From assembly GCF_000333275.1 (NCBI RefSeq), contig NZ_BACU01000323.1, positions 1 through 48,282 of the forward strand: a stretch of 48,282 nucleotides of DNA. Direction: 5' to 3'. The notes under the pieces are model-generated. The model was not told where the DNA came from. It saw only the letters and a list, made by a program, of their open reading frames with translations, and ran no database searches. Within the stretch, counting starts at the first letter, position 1. Every line of letters begins with the position of its first letter. Positions 26,335 to 36,760 of the stretch are shown here, one piece after another. Source of the DNA: Azospirillum sp. B4. Lineage in GTDB: Bacteria > Pseudomonadota > Alphaproteobacteria > Azospirillales > Azospirillaceae. Both the position numbers and the translations under genes were made by a program.

Positions 26335-26650
26335 CGCCTGCATGGAAGCGTGCGGCATGACCAAGTTCCGGTTAATCTCCTAGGAAGTGGCTTGTGACCA
26401 TGAGCCAAGCGAGGGCCCCTTCCGATGGACTTCAGAGTCCTTGCTAGCCGCCTGTTTCAGTTGATTCATGCGACGGTCTGTTCAATGCCAGGGTGGCGGG
26501 GAAGCTCTTTGAGGTGTCCTGTGAAGTCGGAGTGCTTGCCGATATCCAGGGGCCATTTCCTCAGGCATCGCAAAGCCGTCTTCGTCGTCCGGGCCTTACG
26601 CTCTCCTTTATGCGAAGCATGGATGAGTTCTAGCGAGGGAAATAACTAGA
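26335..26650. other. Intergenic region without recognisable gene
   Basis: About 315 bases. A short open frame at 26425-26649 has no ribosome site, no domain and unusual composition, so I do not call it. GAGCCAAGCGAGG near 26402 resembles a linker of the dispersed repeat but the hairpins are absent. It could be an eroded mobile fragment. Confidence 0.4.
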
Positions 26651-28591
26651 ATGCGTTTAATTCCCAAGGTGGTCGTTGGCAGCTTAGTACCGGGCCGATC
26701 CATCATGCTCAGGGCTTACGCTTGCGCCTTTCTGGCGGTCACGGCGCTTGCCTCCAGCTGGTCAGTGGTCCAAGGTGCGGATCTTCCCATCGAAACGGTC
26801 TTGTCCACCGAGGACATCGTGGCGCAGAAGGACGGCACCTTCGTCGCCACCGACCATTTTGAGATCCTGGCCAAGACGGATGCCGCCGCCCACGCCATCG
26901 GCCAATTCCCCCTGTCTTATAGCGAGGCGATGGAGGAGGTGGACGTCGCCGAGGCGTACACCTTGAAGGCGGATGGCCGGAAGCTGCCGATCGATGTGAC
27001 GGCCATTCAGGCGCAACTGCCCCACGGGGCGCCCAATGTTCCCATGTACAATGACCAGCGTCAGAAGGTCCTGATCTTCCCCGATGTGGCGGCGGGTGAC
27101 ATCATCGTCGCCACGATACGCAAGCGGCTGACAAAGCCCTACTTCCCCGGCGAGGTCCTGCACGGTTCCTTCTTCAGCACCACGGTGACTGTCCATGATG
27201 CCCATGGCAGCCTGTCGCTGCCCAAGGACATGCCGCTGTACATGGATGCCGAGGGCATGACGCTCAGCCAGGAGGAACAGGGCGACCGCGTCCTGTACCG
27301 GTGGCGGTATGCCAACCTGACCCCACCGACCGAAGACATCGCCATGTTGGCGCCGACGGATCGCAACCCGCGCTACTTCGCAACCACATTCAAGGACTAC
27401 GACAGCTTCGCCACCGAGTACGCCAAGCTGTCCGCGCCGGCGGAGCAGGTGACGCCCAAAATCCAGGAACAGGCGGACAGCATCACCGCCGGCGTCACCG
27501 ACCGGCGCCAGCAGGCCGAACGGATTTATGCCTGGGTGTCCAGCCACATCCGGTATGTCGGCCTCGAACTGGGCCGGGGTGGCGTCATTCCCCATGGGGC
27601 CGAAGCGGTGCTGGGCAATGGCTACGGCGACTGCAAGGACCATGCGGTCCTGTTCGGCGCGCTGCTGAAGGCCAAGGGCATCGCCAGCGAGGTGGTGCTG
27701 ATCAACGGCGGCAATGGCTACACCTTGCCCAAGCATCCGTCGCTGTTATCGCTCAACCATGCCATCACCTGGCTGCCCGAGTTCAAGCTGTACGCCGACA
27801 CCACCGCCGGCGTGGCCCCGTTCGGCGTCCTGCCCTTCCCGGAATATGGCAAGCCGGTGGTGCATGCCACCGCCGCCGGCCACGCCCTGCGCCAGGTGCC
27901 GGTGGTGGCGGCCGGTGCGGAAGCCCAGGTTTCCACCACCGCGAAGCTGGGAGCCGACGGCGCGCTCACCGGGGAAACGGTGACCACGGCCACCGGGCCC
28001 TTCGCCGTTGTGCTGCGCCAGATGGCACAAGGCATACAGGCGCGCGGGCTGGAACAGGCCGCAGCCACGCAGTTGCAGTCCCTGGGAACGCCGGGCACGG
28101 GCACGTTCACGTTGGCCGCCGCGCCCACGGACCTGGCGCCCAGCTACAGCGTCAGCGGACGCTTCGCCGCCGATCCCATGCCGGAGCGGCTGTCCGGTGC
28201 CGGCTTCGCGATGCCCGGCGGGTTGCGGCTGTTCAATCCTGTCGGCAACTTCCTCATGGGGCTTCTGGCCTTGCCGCGCATGAAGGATACGGAACCGACG
28301 CCCTGCTACACTGGGCACACGGCTGAGGACCTGTCACTGGAACTGCCCCAGGGCTATCATTTGATGAGTCTTCCCAAGGATGCGGCGATCAGCAGCGACA
28401 ACCTCAAATACACCAGCCATTGGTCGCAGGATGGCCAGGTGGTCCACCTTCGCCGTGATTTTGAGGCGCATATCGACCAGGCGCTGTGTACGGGCGACAT
28501 CCGGAAGGCGGCGGCGAAGGCCCTGTTGGCCATCGCCGCGGATCATCGCGCGACCCTGGCATTGGAAGCGGATCAAACCGGCACGCGGTGA
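26651..28591 (+). CDS. DUF3857/transglutaminase-like domain protein, exported
   Basis: The protein has 646 residues with a signal peptide (AYACAFLAVTALASSWSVVQGA). An N-terminal DUF3857 beta domain is followed by a transglutaminase-fold core with the triad Cys328 (GYGDCKDHA), His370 (LNHAITW) and Asp383 (YADTTAGVAPFG), then a second beta domain. Such proteins are periplasmic or lipoprotein-like; they may process peptides or cross-links, but few are characterised. The start is uncertain: ATG 26651 with a weak GAGGGA, or ATG 26705 directly before the signal peptide. It follows the bacteriocin locus on the same strand, and a functional link is possible but unproven. Confidence 0.85.
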   Translation: MRLIPKVVVGSLVPGRSIMLRAYACAFLAVTALASSWSVVQGADLPIETVLSTEDIVAQKDGTFVATDHFEILAKTDAAAHAIGQFPLSYSEAMEEVDVAEAYTLKADGRKLPIDVTAIQAQLPHGAPNVPMYNDQRQKVLIFPDVAAGDIIVATIRKRLTKPYFPGEVLHGSFFSTTVTVHDAHGSLSLPKDMPLYMDAEGMTLSQEEQGDRVLYRWRYANLTPPTEDIAMLAPTDRNPRYFATTFKDYDSFATEYAKLSAPAEQVTPKIQEQADSITAGVTDRRQQAERIYAWVSSHIRYVGLELGRGGVIPHGAEAVLGNGYGDCKDHAVLFGALLKAKGIASEVVLINGGNGYTLPKHPSLLSLNHAITWLPEFKLYADTTAGVAPFGVLPFPEYGKPVVHATAAGHALRQVPVVAAGAEAQVSTTAKLGADGALTGETVTTATGPFAVVLRQMAQGIQARGLEQAAATQLQSLGTPGTGTFTLAAAPTDLAPSYSVSGRFAADPMPERLSGAGFAMPGGLRLFNPVGNFLMGLLALPRMKDTEPTPCYTGHTAEDLSLELPQGYHLMSLPKDAAISSDNLKYTSHWSQDGQVVHLRRDFEAHIDQALCTGDIRKAAAKALLAIAADHRATLALEADQTGTR

Positions 28592-28630
28592 CCCTGATGT
28601 CGAGACATTGACTGGGAAACTGTAACGCAG

Positions 28631-28674
28631 GGGTTTGATGGGGCGACACCGTATGGCGCCGCCCCATCAAACCC
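28631..28674. terminator. Bidirectional terminator hairpin
   Basis: A perfect 15-bp stem (arm GGGTTTGATGGGGCG, 28631-28645 with 28660-28674) and a 14-base loop lies between the convergent transglutaminase-like gene and malate synthase. It ends nine bases from the glcB stop. Confidence 0.8.
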
Positions 28675-28683
28675 TGGTGACGT

Positions 28684-30879
28684 CTACGCCCCGGCCTGCC
28701 GCGCCTTCGCTTCCGCCCGGCGGCGGTGCAGCACCGGCTCGGTGTAGCCGTTGGGCTGGCGGATGCCGTCGAACACCAGGTCGCAGGCGGCCTGGAAGGC
28801 GATGCTCTGGGCGAAGTTGGGCGCCATGGGGGTGTAGGCCGGGTCGCCGGCGTTCTGCGTGTCCACCACGCCGGCCATGCGCTCCAGGGTCTCGCGCACC
28901 TGGTCCTTGGTGCAGATGCCGTGGTGCAGCCAGTTGGCGATGTGCTGGCTGCTGATGCGCAGGGTGGCGCGGTCCTCCATCAGGCCGACATTGTTGATGT
29001 CCGGCACCTTGGAGCAGCCGACCCCCTGGTCCACCCAGCGGACGACATAGCCCAGGATGCCCTGGGCGTTGTTGTCCAGTTCCTGCTGGATTTCCTCCTC
29101 CGACCAGTTGGCCCCATTCGCCAGGGGCGGCGTCAGGATGTCCTCCAGCTTGGCGCGGCGGTGGCCGGCCAGCACGGCCTGGCGGGCCGCCACGTCCACG
29201 GTGTGGTAGTGCAGGGCGTGCAGGGTGGCGGCGGTGGGGGAGGGCACCCAGGCGGTGTTGGCGCCGGCCTGGGGGTGGGCGATCTTGGCCGCCAGCATGT
29301 CCGCCATCCGGTCGGGCATGGCCCACATGCCCTTGCCGATCTGCGCCCGGCCCTTCAGGCCGCAGGCCAGGCCGGTGTCGACGTTCCAGTCCTCATACGC
29401 CTTGATCCAGGCGGTGGACTTGATGTCGTTCTTGCGCACCATGGGGCCGGCTTCCATGGAGGTGTGGATTTCGTCGCCGGTGCGGTCCAGGAAGCCGGTG
29501 TTGATGAACACCACCCGGTGCTGGGCGGCGCGGATGCATTCCTTCAGGTTGACGGTGGTGCGCCGCTCCTCATCCATGATGCCCATCTTCAGCGTGTTGG
29601 GCGCCAGGCCCAGCAGCTGTTCCACGGCGCCGAACAGGCGGTTGGCGAACGCCACCTCCTCGGGCCCGTGCATCTTGGGCTTCACGATGTAGACGCTGCC
29701 GGCGCGGCTGTTGCGCACGGCCGGGGTGTCGCCCACGCCGTCGCGCCGCAGGTCGTGCAGGGCGATGGTGCCGGTCATGATGGCGTCCATGATCCCTTCC
29801 GGGATGTTGCCGCCATCGGCCAGCAGGATGGCGTCCGACGTCATCAGGTGGCCGACGTTGCGCACCAGCATCAGGCTGCGGCCGGGCAGGGTCAGGGTGC
29901 CGCCGCCGGGGGCGGTGTAGACGCGGTCCGGGTTCAGGTGGCGGTCCACCGTCTGGCCGCCCTTGTCGAACTGGGCGGTCAGGGTGCCGTCCATCAGGCC
30001 CAGCCAGTTGCGGTAGGCCAGCACCTTGTCGGCGGCATCCACCGCCGCCACCGAATCCTCACAGTCCATGATGGCGGTGATGGCGGATTCCAGCACGATG
30101 TCGGCCACGTGGGCCTTGTCCTCGCGGCCGATGCGGTGGCTGGCATCGATGTGGATCTCGGCGTGCAGGCCGTGGCGGCACAGCAGGATGACGGTCGGGG
30201 TGGCGTCGTCGCCTTGCCAGCCGGACAGGCGGCCGGGGTCGGCCAGGCCGGTGGTGGCGCCACCTTCCAGCGTCACGCTCAGCGCGCCATCCACGATGGC
30301 GTAGCCGGTGGCGTCGCGGTGCGAGCCGTCGGCCAGGGGAAAGGACTGGTCCAGGAAGGTGCGGCCGAAGGCGATGACCTTGGCACCGCGGATGGGGTTG
30401 TAGCCTTTGCCCCGCTCCGCGCCATCGTCGTCGGGCAGGGCGTCGGTGCCGTACAGGGCGTCGTACAGGCTGCCCCAGCGGGCATTGGCGGCGTTCAGGG
30501 CATAGCGGGCGTTCATCACCGGCACCACCAGCTGCGGGCCGGCGATGGTGGCGATCTCGGCATCCACGTTGGCGGTGCTGACGCTGAAGTCCGGCCCCTC
30601 GGGCTGGATGTAGCCGATGGCCGAGAGGAAGGCGCGATAGGCGGCGCCGTCGAAGGGCCGTCCCTTCTGGCCGCGATGCCACTCATCGATCTGCGCCTGG
30701 ATGGCGTCGCGCTTGGCCAGCAGGTCGCGGTTCAGCGGCGTCAGCTCGTGGGCGATGGCGTCCACGCCGTGCCAGAACGCCTCAACCGACAAACCGGTGC
30801 CGGGCAGGACCTCGTTCTCGACAAAGTCGAACAGTTCCTGCGCCACCTGAAGATGCCCGGCCGTAACCCGTGCCGTCAT
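28684..30879 (-). CDS. glcB: Malate synthase G
   Basis: Malate synthase G condenses glyoxylate and acetyl-CoA to malate. The 731-residue length fits the G isoform. Recognisable segments are [62 protein letters not shown] and the C-terminal active-site region [15 protein letters not shown] use ATG 30879 with GGAGAAGG just upstream rather than 30909. It lies 148 bases after the lactate dehydrogenase fusion on the same strand. The pairing suggests that 2-hydroxyacids including glycolate are handled here; the upstream flavoprotein might act on glycolate too, though its fused Fe-S part resembles D-lactate dehydrogenases more. Confidence 0.95.
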   Translation of the reverse strand: MTARVTAGHLQVAQELFDFVENEVLPGTGLSVEAFWHGVDAIAHELTPLNRDLLAKRDAIQAQIDEWHRGQKGRPFDGAAYRAFLSAIGYIQPEGPDFSVSTANVDAEIATIAGPQLVVPVMNARYALNAANARWGSLYDALYGTDALPDDDGAERGKGYNPIRGAKVIAFGRTFLDQSFPLADGSHRDATGYAIVDGALSVTLEGGATTGLADPGRLSGWQGDDATPTVILLCRHGLHAEIHIDASHRIGREDKAHVADIVLESAITAIMDCEDSVAAVDAADKVLAYRNWLGLMDGTLTAQFDKGGQTVDRHLNPDRVYTAPGGGTLTLPGRSLMLVRNVGHLMTSDAILLADGGNIPEGIMDAIMTGTIALHDLRRDGVGDTPAVRNSRAGSVYIVKPKMHGPEEVAFANRLFGAVEQLLGLAPNTLKMGIMDEERRTTVNLKECIRAAQHRVVFINTGFLDRTGDEIHTSMEAGPMVRKNDIKSTAWIKAYEDWNVDTGLACGLKGRAQIGKGMWAMPDRMADMLAAKIAHPQAGANTAWVPSPTAATLHALHYHTVDVAARQAVLAGHRRAKLEDILTPPLANGANWSEEEIQQELDNNAQGILGYVVRWVDQGVGCSKVPDINNVGLMEDRATLRISSQHIANWLHHGICTKDQVRETLERMAGVVDTQNAGDPAYTPMAPNFAQSIAFQAACDLVFDGIRQPNGYTEPVLHRRRAEAKARQAGA

Positions 30880-31027
30880 GGTCCTTCTCCCCTGATTTCT
30901 CTCGCTCATGCGCGGCCTTGGGCGGCCGTCGCGGGTTTATGACGCACTGTTTTTCGACGCCCGATATGGGTAGGCGGCGGCGGCGCCCTCGTCAACGGTG
31001 CGGAAGGTCCCGGGCGGGCATACGCCC

Positions 31028-33883
31028 TCAGCGCGTGGCCCTGTCGACCAGATAGACCAGATGGCGGTAGGGCACGCCGGCGTGGTCGGCCAGGCCGATC
31101 TCGCAGGTCCGGTTGCTGGAATACCCGGCCTCGCACCCGGCGGGAACCTGGGGGGCCAGGAAGCGCAGGGCGTGGTCGTTCAGCTCCGGCTCGTTGAAGC
31201 CCTTGTCGCCGGCGAAACCGCAGCAGCCCACTCGCTCCGGCACCACCACGGTGCGGGCGCAGGCCTTGGCCACGGTGGCGGCCTGCGGGTCTATGCCCAT
31301 CTTGCGGGCGGCACAGTTCAGGTGCAGCAGCACGGGCTCCGCCTGCGGCGTCGGCGTCAGGCGGGGCAGGGCGTCCTGGGCCAGGAATTCCACCAGATCC
31401 TTCACCGGCAGATCTTTCACCGACAGCCGGCCGGAGAGAAAGGTCTTCATCCGCTGGGTGCAGGCGCTGGCATCCATGACGATGGGGATGCGGCCATTGT
31501 CGCTGGCGGCCCTCAGCGCCGCCTCCATCTCCGCCGCCTTGGCGTCGCCGGCCTCCGTCATGCCTTCGGAGTCGAAGGCCAGGCCGCAGCACAGGGTGGA
31601 CAGGGTCTCCGGCACGATGGCGCGGTAGCCGGCGCGGTCCAGCACGCGCAGGGTGACGGCGGGCAGGGGGTCGGCCTCGCCATCCTCCACGGCGGGGCCG
31701 AAGGTGCGGCCGGCGCAGGCGGCCAGGTAGACGACCGGGTCACCGGCGGCCGTGGCCGGCGGCAGGTCCTTCAGCCAGGCCATGCCCGCCGCCTCCGGCA
31801 GGTTGGGGCCGACATGGGGCAGGCGGTCGCCGGACAGGCGGCGGGCGTGGGCCGCCAGGCTGGCCACCTTCCTGGGCCCGAAGGCCTGCGCCGCCAGGCC
31901 GGCCAGGGTCAGGGCCCCCCGGGTGGCGGCCAGCACGGTGCCGTAGTGGCGGGCCATCAGGCTGGCCACGGTGCGGGCGGTCTGGCCATGGCGCTTGCCG
32001 CGCAGGGACTTGGTCATCTGCCCCGTCTCGATGCCCACGGGGCAGGCGGTGGCGCACAGGCCGCAGGCGGCACAGGTGTCGATGGCGTGGTAGTCGTAGA
32101 GTTCCCGCAGCTCCGTCGCCGGATCCCCCAGCGCCTCCAGCCGCGCGATCTCCCGCAGGCCGGTGATGCGCTGGCGCGGGCTCAGCGTCATGCCGTGGGA
32201 GGGGCACATCTTCTCGCAGAAGCCGCACTCCATGCAGGTGTCGACCAGGGCGTGCGCGGGCGGCAGGGGCTTCAGGTTCTCCAGGTGCAGGGTGGGGTTG
32301 GTGTTCAGCAGCACGCCGGGGTTCAGCAGGTTGGCCGGGTCCAGCAAACGCTTGATTTCCCACATCAAGGCCGTGGCCGCCTGGCCCCATTCCAGCTCGA
32401 CGAAGGGCGCCATGTTGCGGCCGGTGCCATGCTCCGCCTTCAGTGAGCCGTCGTACTTCTCCACCACGATGTGGACCATCTCGTCCATGAAGCGGGCGTG
32501 GCGGTCGATCTCCTCCCTGGTGCTGAAGTCCTGGGCGAAGACGAAGTGCAGGTTGCCGGCGAGCGCGTGGCCCATCAGGATGGCGTCGGGATAGCCGTGC
32601 TTGTCGAACAGCGCCCGCATGTCGTGGCAGGCGTCGGCCAGGTCCTCGATGCGGAAGGCCACGTCCTCGATGATGACGCTGGTGCCGGTCTGGCGCATGG
32701 CGCCCACGGTGGGGATCAGGCCCTTCCGGATCTTCCACAGCTTGGTGTATTCGGCCGGGTCGGTGGTGAACGCGGGGGGCTGAAGCAGGGTCACGCCGCC
32801 CAATAAAGCGGTAATTTCCTGGATGTTTTCGGCGAGTTTTCGGGGACTTTCCGCGCGCGTCTCCACCAGCAGGGAGGCGACGTCGTCGCCCATGCCGTCG
32901 ATCTCCGCCGGCAGACCCGGCTGGCCCTTGGCGCTGCGCAGGCTGGCCCGGTCCATCAGCTCCACCGCCGCCACCGGACCGCCGTTGAGAAGACAGGCGG
33001 CCCGCCCCGCCTCCACCACGTCGGGGAACAGCAGCAGGGCGCTGGCCTTGTCCGCCAGCTCCGGCACGGTGCGGTAGGTGACCTCGGCGATGAAGCCCAG
33101 CGTGCCCTCCGACCCGATCAGCAGGTGGGCCAGGATGTCGACCGGGTCCTCATAATCCACCAGGGCGTTCAGGCTGTAGCCGGTGGTGTTCTTGATGGCG
33201 AACTTGCGCCGGATGCGGGCGGCCAGCACCTCGTCATCCCGCACCCGCCGGCCCATCGCGTCCAGGCTGGCCAGCAGCTCGGCGTGGCTGACGCGGAAGG
33301 CGGCCACGCTGGCCGGGTCGCCGGTGTCCACCAGGGTGCCGTCGGCCAGCATGAAACGCAGCGACAGCATGGTCTTGTAGGTGTTCTCGTGCGTGCCGCA
33401 GCACATGCCGGACGAGTTGTTGGCGGCGATGCCGCCGATCTTGCAGGACTCGATGGAGGCCGGGTCCGGCCCGATCTTGCGGCCATAGGGCGCCAGGCGG
33501 CGGTTGACCTCCGCCCCGATGATGCCGGGCTGGACCTTGATGACCTCCCCGTTCCTTTCGATGACGGAACGATGCCAGCCATCGCCCAGCACCATCAGCA
33601 GGCTGTCGGTGATGGCCTGGCCGGAGAGGGAGGTGCCGGCGGCGCGGAAGGTGACGGGGGTGCCATGCCGGCGGCAGGCGGCCAGCACGGCCGACACCTC
33701 CGCCTCGCTGTCCACCCGCACCACCAGCTTAGGGACCAGGCGGTAGAAGCTGGCGTCCGTGCCATAGGCCAGGCGGCGCAGGGCGTCGGTGATCAGCCGG
33801 TCCGCCGGCACCACGCCCGCGAGTTCGGCCCGCAGCCCGTCATAGTCGCGCGTCAGGCCAAGGTTCAGCGTGGTGTCCGGCAT
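31028..33883 (-). CDS. FAD-linked dehydrogenase/Fe-S fusion, D-lactate dehydrogenase (Dld-II/YdiJ-like)
   Basis: This 951-residue fusion has an N-terminal FAD-binding domain of the vanillyl-alcohol-oxidase type (GTSLSGQAI, GGIAANNSSGMCCGTH), the FAD oxidase C-terminal domain, two 4Fe-4S clusters (CMECGFCEKMCPS and CAACGLCATACPV) and a CCG domain with CCGLAFDSEGM and CCGFAGDKG. Proteins of this design oxidise D-lactate or D-2-hydroxyacids and pass electrons to the respiratory chain. It begins six bases after LutC, so the cell appears to co-express LutABC (L-lactate) and a D-lactate enzyme in one operon. Glycolate or other 2-hydroxyacid specificity cannot be excluded. Confidence 0.9.
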   Translation of the reverse strand: MPDTTLNLGLTRDYDGLRAELAGVVPADRLITDALRRLAYGTDASFYRLVPKLVVRVDSEAEVSAVLAACRRHGTPVTFRAAGTSLSGQAITDSLLMVLGDGWHRSVIERNGEVIKVQPGIIGAEVNRRLAPYGRKIGPDPASIESCKIGGIAANNSSGMCCGTHENTYKTMLSLRFMLADGTLVDTGDPASVAAFRVSHAELLASLDAMGRRVRDDEVLAARIRRKFAIKNTTGYSLNALVDYEDPVDILAHLLIGSEGTLGFIAEVTYRTVPELADKASALLLFPDVVEAGRAACLLNGGPVAAVELMDRASLRSAKGQPGLPAEIDGMGDDVASLLVETRAESPRKLAENIQEITALLGGVTLLQPPAFTTDPAEYTKLWKIRKGLIPTVGAMRQTGTSVIIEDVAFRIEDLADACHDMRALFDKHGYPDAILMGHALAGNLHFVFAQDFSTREEIDRHARFMDEMVHIVVEKYDGSLKAEHGTGRNMAPFVELEWGQAATALMWEIKRLLDPANLLNPGVLLNTNPTLHLENLKPLPPAHALVDTCMECGFCEKMCPSHGMTLSPRQRITGLREIARLEALGDPATELRELYDYHAIDTCAACGLCATACPVGIETGQMTKSLRGKRHGQTARTVASLMARHYGTVLAATRGALTLAGLAAQAFGPRKVASLAAHARRLSGDRLPHVGPNLPEAAGMAWLKDLPPATAAGDPVVYLAACAGRTFGPAVEDGEADPLPAVTLRVLDRAGYRAIVPETLSTLCCGLAFDSEGMTEAGDAKAAEMEAALRAASDNGRIPIVMDASACTQRMKTFLSGRLSVKDLPVKDLVEFLAQDALPRLTPTPQAEPVLLHLNCAARKMGIDPQAATVAKACARTVVVPERVGCCGFAGDKGFNEPELNDHALRFLAPQVPAGCEAGYSSNRTCEIGLADHAGVPYRHLVYLVDRATR

Positions 33884-33889
33884 GGCCGC

Positions 33890-34531
33890 TCACTCCCCTT
33901 CTTTTCGCACCAGCAGGATGATCAGTTCCTTGGGCCCGTGGACGCCATAGGCCAGCGTCTGCTCGATATCGGACGTCTTGGACGGGCCGGAGATCAAGAG
34001 GGCATTGGTGGGCATGCCCGCCGCCCACCCCTGGTGCCGCACGGCCGCCGCCAGGGTGTCGTGCAGCGCATCCTCCTCCAGCACGGCGATGTGCAGGGGT
34101 GGCAGCAGGGACAACAGGCGCGGCTCCGCCGCCGTCGGCCACAGGATCAGGGTCCCCGTCTCCGCGATGGCGCCCAGGGTGCCGGTCAGGCCGGCGTCCA
34201 CCTGGCGCACCAGCGTGTCCTTCAACGCCTCCACCGCGCGGTCATAGGCGACCAGGGCGGGCAGGCCGGGGGCCTGGAGCAGCCGGTCGCCGTGCGGCGT
34301 GCCGGGGGCGACCATCAGCGACCGCACGCCGCGATTGCCCAGGATGGCGGCCAGCCGTTCCGGCCAGTTGGCGGCGGTGACGTCATGGATCTCGGCATGG
34401 TTGGCCTCCGCCATCTGGCGGAAGCGGGCCAGCTTGTCGGCGTAGGTCGGCGGCGTCCACGGCGGCAGCGCGGGCTGGGGCCGTGCGGGCGCGGCCTTGA
34501 GCCGACCGAGAATATTGGCCCGTGCGTTCAT
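33890..34531 (-). CDS. lutC: Lactate utilization protein C (LUD domain)
   Basis: LutC is a 213-residue LUD-domain subunit of the LutABC L-lactate oxidation complex. The sequence MNARANILGRLKAAPARPQP and the end segment SDIEQTLAYGVHGPKEL, with the acidic ETGTLIL and ISGPSKTSDIE motifs, are characteristic. The ATG overlaps the LutB stop by four bases. It has no Fe-S cysteines, as expected; the family role is structural or related to flavin/cofactor handling and is not settled. Confidence 0.92.
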   Translation of the reverse strand: MNARANILGRLKAAPARPQPALPPWTPPTYADKLARFRQMAEANHAEIHDVTAANWPERLAAILGNRGVRSLMVAPGTPHGDRLLQAPGLPALVAYDRAVEALKDTLVRQVDAGLTGTLGAIAETGTLILWPTAAEPRLLSLLPPLHIAVLEEDALHDTLAAAVRHQGWAAGMPTNALLISGPSKTSDIEQTLAYGVHGPKELIILLVRKEGE

Positions 34532-35994
34532 TTGGGGATCTCGCTCAAGTAACCCCGCTCCCGCGCCAGGTCATGCAGGGTGCGGGGGCGGAAGCGGGGC
34601 TTGGCCCGCGCCCTGGTCCAGTCGCGCATCAGCGGGGCGGTGGCCGGCACCCAGTTGCCGCCCCAGGCCAGGGCGCGGGTGACCATGCGGTACAGCAGCG
34701 GCCGGGTGTAGACCAGGCGCCAGCCGGCCCAGACCAGGCTTTCCAGCCGCGACCGCTCCGCCCCGCCGTCCTTGACCACGGGAAGGTGGGTGGCCGGCGT
34801 CTCGGTCGGCCGCACCGCCTCCCGCCGCAGGCGCACCAGCAGGTCGGGGATGGGGATCTTGACCGGGCAGACCTCCGCGCAGGCGTTGCACAGGGTGGAG
34901 GCGTGGGGCTGGTCGCCGGCGGCGTCCAGGCCCTGCAACTGCGGCGTCAGGATCTTGCCGATGGGGCCGGGATAGATGGCGTTGTAGGTGTGGCCGCCCA
35001 CGCGGGTGTAGACGGGGCAGTGGTTCATGCAGGCGGCACAGCGGATGCAGCGCAGCGTGTCCGCCAGTTCCACATCCTGGTAGACGCGGCTGCGCCCCGC
35101 ATCCAGCAGCACCAGGTGCACGGCCGTCGGCCCGTCCTTCTCATCGGCTTTGCGGGGCCCGCTGATCATGTTGACATAGGTGGTGATGGGCTGGCCGGTG
35201 GCGGAGCGGGGCAGCAGGGCCAGCAGCGGCACCACATCGTCCAGGCTTTCCACCACCTTCTCGATGCCGGTCACGGCGATGTGCAGCGGCGGCAGGGTGG
35301 TGGACAGGCGGCCGTTGCCCTCATTCTCGATCAGCACCAGGGTGCCCGTCTCCGCCACCGCGAAATTGACGCCGGAGATGCCGGCGTCGGCGTTGGCGAA
35401 GCGGTCCCGCAGCACGCGGCGGGCGGCGGCCGTCAGCTCATCCACGTCGCCGGTGCGCCCCAGGCCGGGGATCTTCTCCGCGAACAGGTCCGAAATCTCG
35501 TCCTTGTTCTTGTGGATGCAGGGCATGACGATGTGGGACGGCGTCTCCCCCGCCAGCTGGATGATGTATTCGCCGAGGTCGGACTCGATCGCCTCGATGC
35601 CGTTCCGCTCCAGGTGCTGGTTCAGGTGCATCTCCTCCGACACCATGGACTTGCCCTTGATGACGGTGCGGGCGCCGGCCGCTTGCAGGATGCCCAGGAC
35701 GATGGCGTTGGCCTCCTCCGTCGTCTCCGCCCAATGCACCTGGACGCCATTGGCGGTCAGCGTCGCCTCCAGCCGCTCCAGCAGCTCCGGCAGCTTGGCC
35801 AGGGCGCGGGCCTTCACGGCGGCCCCCCGCTCCCGCAGTTCCGCCCAATAGGCCGGATCGGGGAACTGGGCGGCGCGCTTGGTCATCAGGCCGTCCATGG
35901 CCCGGCGGAAGTTGCGGCGCAGCTGCGGGTTGTTCAGGGCATCGGGCGCGCATTCTGCGAACCGGGGGCCGTGCGCTTCTCCATCAGGTGCCAT
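34528..35994 (-). CDS. lutB: Lactate utilization protein B, Fe-S/LUD protein
   Basis: The 488-residue LutB (LldF) has an N-terminal LUD domain (KGKSMVSEEMHLN, ETGTLVLIENEGNGR) and a ferredoxin-like segment with two cysteine clusters (CIRCAACMNHCPVY and LCNACAEVCPVKIP) that would bind 4Fe-4S centres for electron transfer. The C-terminal DUF162-type tail ends in PK. It overlaps LutA by 11 bases and LutC by four, so the three are strictly coupled. It acts at the cytoplasmic face with LutA and LutC in L-lactate oxidation to pyruvate. Confidence 0.94.
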   Translation of the reverse strand: MAPDGEAHGPRFAECAPDALNNPQLRRNFRRAMDGLMTKRAAQFPDPAYWAELRERGAAVKARALAKLPELLERLEATLTANGVQVHWAETTEEANAIVLGILQAAGARTVIKGKSMVSEEMHLNQHLERNGIEAIESDLGEYIIQLAGETPSHIVMPCIHKNKDEISDLFAEKIPGLGRTGDVDELTAAARRVLRDRFANADAGISGVNFAVAETGTLVLIENEGNGRLSTTLPPLHIAVTGIEKVVESLDDVVPLLALLPRSATGQPITTYVNMISGPRKADEKDGPTAVHLVLLDAGRSRVYQDVELADTLRCIRCAACMNHCPVYTRVGGHTYNAIYPGPIGKILTPQLQGLDAAGDQPHASTLCNACAEVCPVKIPIPDLLVRLRREAVRPTETPATHLPVVKDGGAERSRLESLVWAGWRLVYTRPLLYRMVTRALAWGGNWVPATAPLMRDWTRARAKPRFRPRTLHDLARERGYLSEIPK

Positions 35995-36760
35995 GACAGC
36001 GCTCCATCAGGAATTCGGCGATGTGGCGGCAGCGGGTGCCGTCGCCCACCTTCTCGGCATGCCCGCCGATGTTCATCAGGCAGCCGCAGTCGCCCGACAG
36101 CAGGGTGCCGGCCCCGGTGTCCTTCACGCTGGCCAGCTTGTCCGCCACCATGGCGGTGGACACGGCCGTCTGGCGCACGGCGAAGGTGCCGCCGAAGCCG
36201 CAGCACTCCCGCTCCCGCGGGTTTTCCACCAGCGTGACGTTGGCCAGCTGGCGCAGCAGGGTCTTGGGCTCATCCTTCACCCCCATTTCCCGCATCGAGT
36301 GGCAGGAGGGATGCCAGGTGACGGTGACGGCCTCCCCCTTGTCCTCCAGCCGCACGCCCAGGACGTTGACCAGGAAGGCCGTCAGCTCATGGATGCGGGT
36401 GGCGAAGGCGATGGCGCGCGGCTGGTCGGGGTCGCCCTCGAACAAATGGCCGTAGTGGGTCTTCATCATGCCGGCGCAGGAGCCGGAGGGCACGACGATG
36501 GGCAAGTCGCCGGGGAAGGCGTCCAGCTGCGCCCGCGCCACCTCCCGCGCCTCCTCGAAATAGCCGGAGTTGCGCGCCGGCTGGCCGCAGCAGCTCTGCC
36601 CCTCCGGAAAGATCACCCGCACCCCGGCGTGGCGCAGCAGGTCCATGCCCGCCAGCCCGGCCTCCGGGTACAGCATGTCCACCAGGCAGGTGCCGAAGAA
36701 ATAGACCGTGTCCGGCCTGGCGCCGGCCCCGGGTGTGGCGGATGTCGTGGCGGCTGTCAA
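35984..36760 (-). CDS. lutA: Lactate utilization protein A, CCG-domain Fe-S protein
   Basis: LutA (LldE) has two CCG motifs, QSCCGQPARNSGYF and ECCGFGGTFAVR, plus GTCLVDMLYP at the N-terminus and GDCGCLMNIGG at the C-terminus, which ligate an Fe-S cluster. No ATG exists upstream of the essential GTCLVD motif. I use TTG at 36760 with GGAGG nine bases upstream (258 residues); another TTG at 36778 opens the same frame. It is the first gene of lutABC-dld and is divergent from lldP. Confidence 0.9.
   Translation of the reverse strand: MTAATTSATPGAGARPDTVYFFGTCLVDMLYPEAGLAGMDLLRHAGVRVIFPEGQSCCGQPARNSGYFEEAREVARAQLDAFPGDLPIVVPSGSCAGMMKTHYGHLFEGDPDQPRAIAFATRIHELTAFLVNVLGVRLEDKGEAVTVTWHPSCHSMREMGVKDEPKTLLRQLANVTLVENPRERECCGFGGTFAVRQTAVSTAMVADKLASVKDTGAGTLLSGDCGCLMNIGGHAEKVGDGTRCRHIAEFLMERCHGT

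Noticed and set aside
26425-26649. 74-codon ORF before the transglutaminase-like gene.
   Set aside because: It has no ribosome site, no domain and Cys/Arg-rich composition typical of chance frames.
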